From the NCBI GenBank assembly GCA_937875805.1, contig CALFHG010000286.1:1-5292 (forward strand): 5,292 bases of DNA. Reading direction: 5' to 3'. Under the pieces are notes generated by a model. It did no database searches, had not been told where the DNA came from, and worked only from the letters and a program-made list of their open reading frames with translations. The position numbers and the translations under genes were made by a program. The DNA comes from an uncultured Nitrosopumilaceae archaeon (GTDB lineage Archaea > Thermoproteota > Nitrososphaeria > Nitrososphaerales > Nitrosopumilaceae). Position 1 is the stretch's first letter. The number at the start of each line of letters is the position of its first letter. This document shows, in pieces, positions 4,836 to 5,292 of this stretch.

Positions 4836-4851
4836 TTTAACATCTCTAAAC

Positions 4852-5292
4852 ATGCGTATATTGCAACTACACTGTGATCACATTGAGTATACTCCTACAA
4901 AAAAGGAGATACAATCTGCAGAGGACATTGAAAATCCTCAAACTCAAAGACTAGAAGAACTAGTAGTGGTATTTGTTGCAATGGAAAATGGTGATGATTC
5001 TTCAGTGGCACAAAACGCATTATCTCAAATTAAAGTATCTATGGAAAAAATTGGATGTAAAAAATTATTACTTTATCCTTATGCTCATCTTAGTTCAAAT
5101 CTTGCAAAACCCTCAATTGCAATGAGTTTACTAAAAGAGATGGAAGAAAGCTCATCAGAACTTGAAGTGTCCCATTCTCCATTTGGTTGGACAAAATCTT
5201 ATAAAATTCAAGTAAAGGGACACCCACTTGCAGAAAGTTTCAAAGTCGTAACAAAAGATTCCTCTAATACAAAACCTGTTGAAGAATTAACT
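4852..5292 (+). CDS. thrS: Threonyl-tRNA synthetase, archaeal type, N-terminal part (cut by right edge)
   Basis: This enzyme charges tRNA-Thr with threonine in the cytosol. Only the first 147 codons are in the window, and they correspond to the archaeal N-terminal editing domain, which has a D-aminoacyl-tRNA deacylase-like fold and removes serine wrongly attached to tRNA-Thr. Key signs are the opening MRILQLHCDHIEY, the segment YPYAHLSSNLAKP (75-87), and SPFGWTKSYKIQVKGHPLAES (109-129), where H79 and K122 lie in the motifs known to line the editing pocket in archaeal ThrRS. This domain differs from the bacterial TGS/N2 arrangement and marks the gene as archaeal. The catalytic class II core and anticodon-binding domain lie beyond the edge. 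Some archaea carry editing and catalytic parts on separate genes, which cannot be excluded. A TATA box lies 27 bp upstream. Confidence 0.93.
   Translation, partial: MRILQLHCDHIEYTPTKKEIQSAEDIENPQTQRLEELVVVFVAMENGDDSSVAQNALSQIKVSMEKIGCKKLLLYPYAHLSSNLAKPSIAMSLLKEMEESSSELEVSHSPFGWTKSYKIQVKGHPLAESFKVVTKDSSNTKPVEELT

Noticed and set aside
4709..4851. tRNA or structured RNA in the thrS upstream gap
   Set aside because: No cloverleaf arms, no TTCGA-type T-loop and no G+C-rich segment, which a stable RNA in an A+T-rich archaeon would show.
1..5292. Mobile element, CRISPR, toxin-antitoxin or defence island
   Set aside because: No terminal repeats, transposase or integrase motifs, or spaced direct repeats. 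The pentapeptide-repeat protein alone is not evidence of a defence or resistance system, and base composition is even across the window.

Overview
The window looks like part of a Nitrosopumilus-like (Thaumarchaeota/Nitrososphaerota, ammonia-oxidising) archaeal chromosome. The reasons are strong A+T richness, an archaeal/eukaryotic-type ribosomal protein S25e, a deoxyhypusine-synthase family enzyme, an archaeal-type threonyl-tRNA synthetase N-terminal editing domain, and archaeal TATA boxes about 23-30 bp upstream of nearly every start codon. Species level cannot be fixed by eye. I see no tRNA or rRNA gene, CRISPR array, insertion sequence or phage gene. This reads as compact core chromosome, not an accessory island.

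Layout: (1) 1-73, minus: the N-terminal piece of an unrecognised gene running off the left edge. (2) 87-473, plus: a cyclophilin-like small archaeal protein starting at a TTG. (3) 455-763, minus: ribosomal protein S25e, tail-to-tail and overlapping the previous gene by 19 bp. (4) A 122-bp divergent promoter region. (5) 886-1098, plus: a 70-aa CxxxxC/CxxH putative zinc protein. (6) 1095-2189, minus: a deoxyhypusine-synthase family enzyme whose stop codon overlaps that of the zinc protein. (7) A 75-bp divergent promoter region. (8) 2265-3542, plus: a glutamate/aspartate-type Na+ symporter. (9) 3610-3945, plus: a 111-aa protein of unknown function. (10) 3996-4493, minus: a pentapeptide-repeat protein. 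(11) 4556-4708, minus: a 50-aa charged helical protein. (12) 4852 to the right edge, plus: the N-terminus of ThrRS.

The genes do not form one operon or pathway. Almost every gene has its own promoter, and neighbours are mostly divergent or convergent. The common thread is translation: S25e, the possible eIF5A-modifying enzyme, and ThrRS with its serine-editing domain.

The most notable observations are these. A consistent leaderless-promoter geometry decides an unusual TTG start. The T-rich terminator of the zinc-protein gene also encodes, on the other strand, the lysine-rich tail of the DHS-family enzyme. That enzyme has Asn where human DHS has an active-site His. The pentapeptide-repeat protein keeps an unbroken five-residue phase over 28 positions. 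Two very small reading frames (50 and 26 codons) deserve a look. I found no convincing new multi-gene system.
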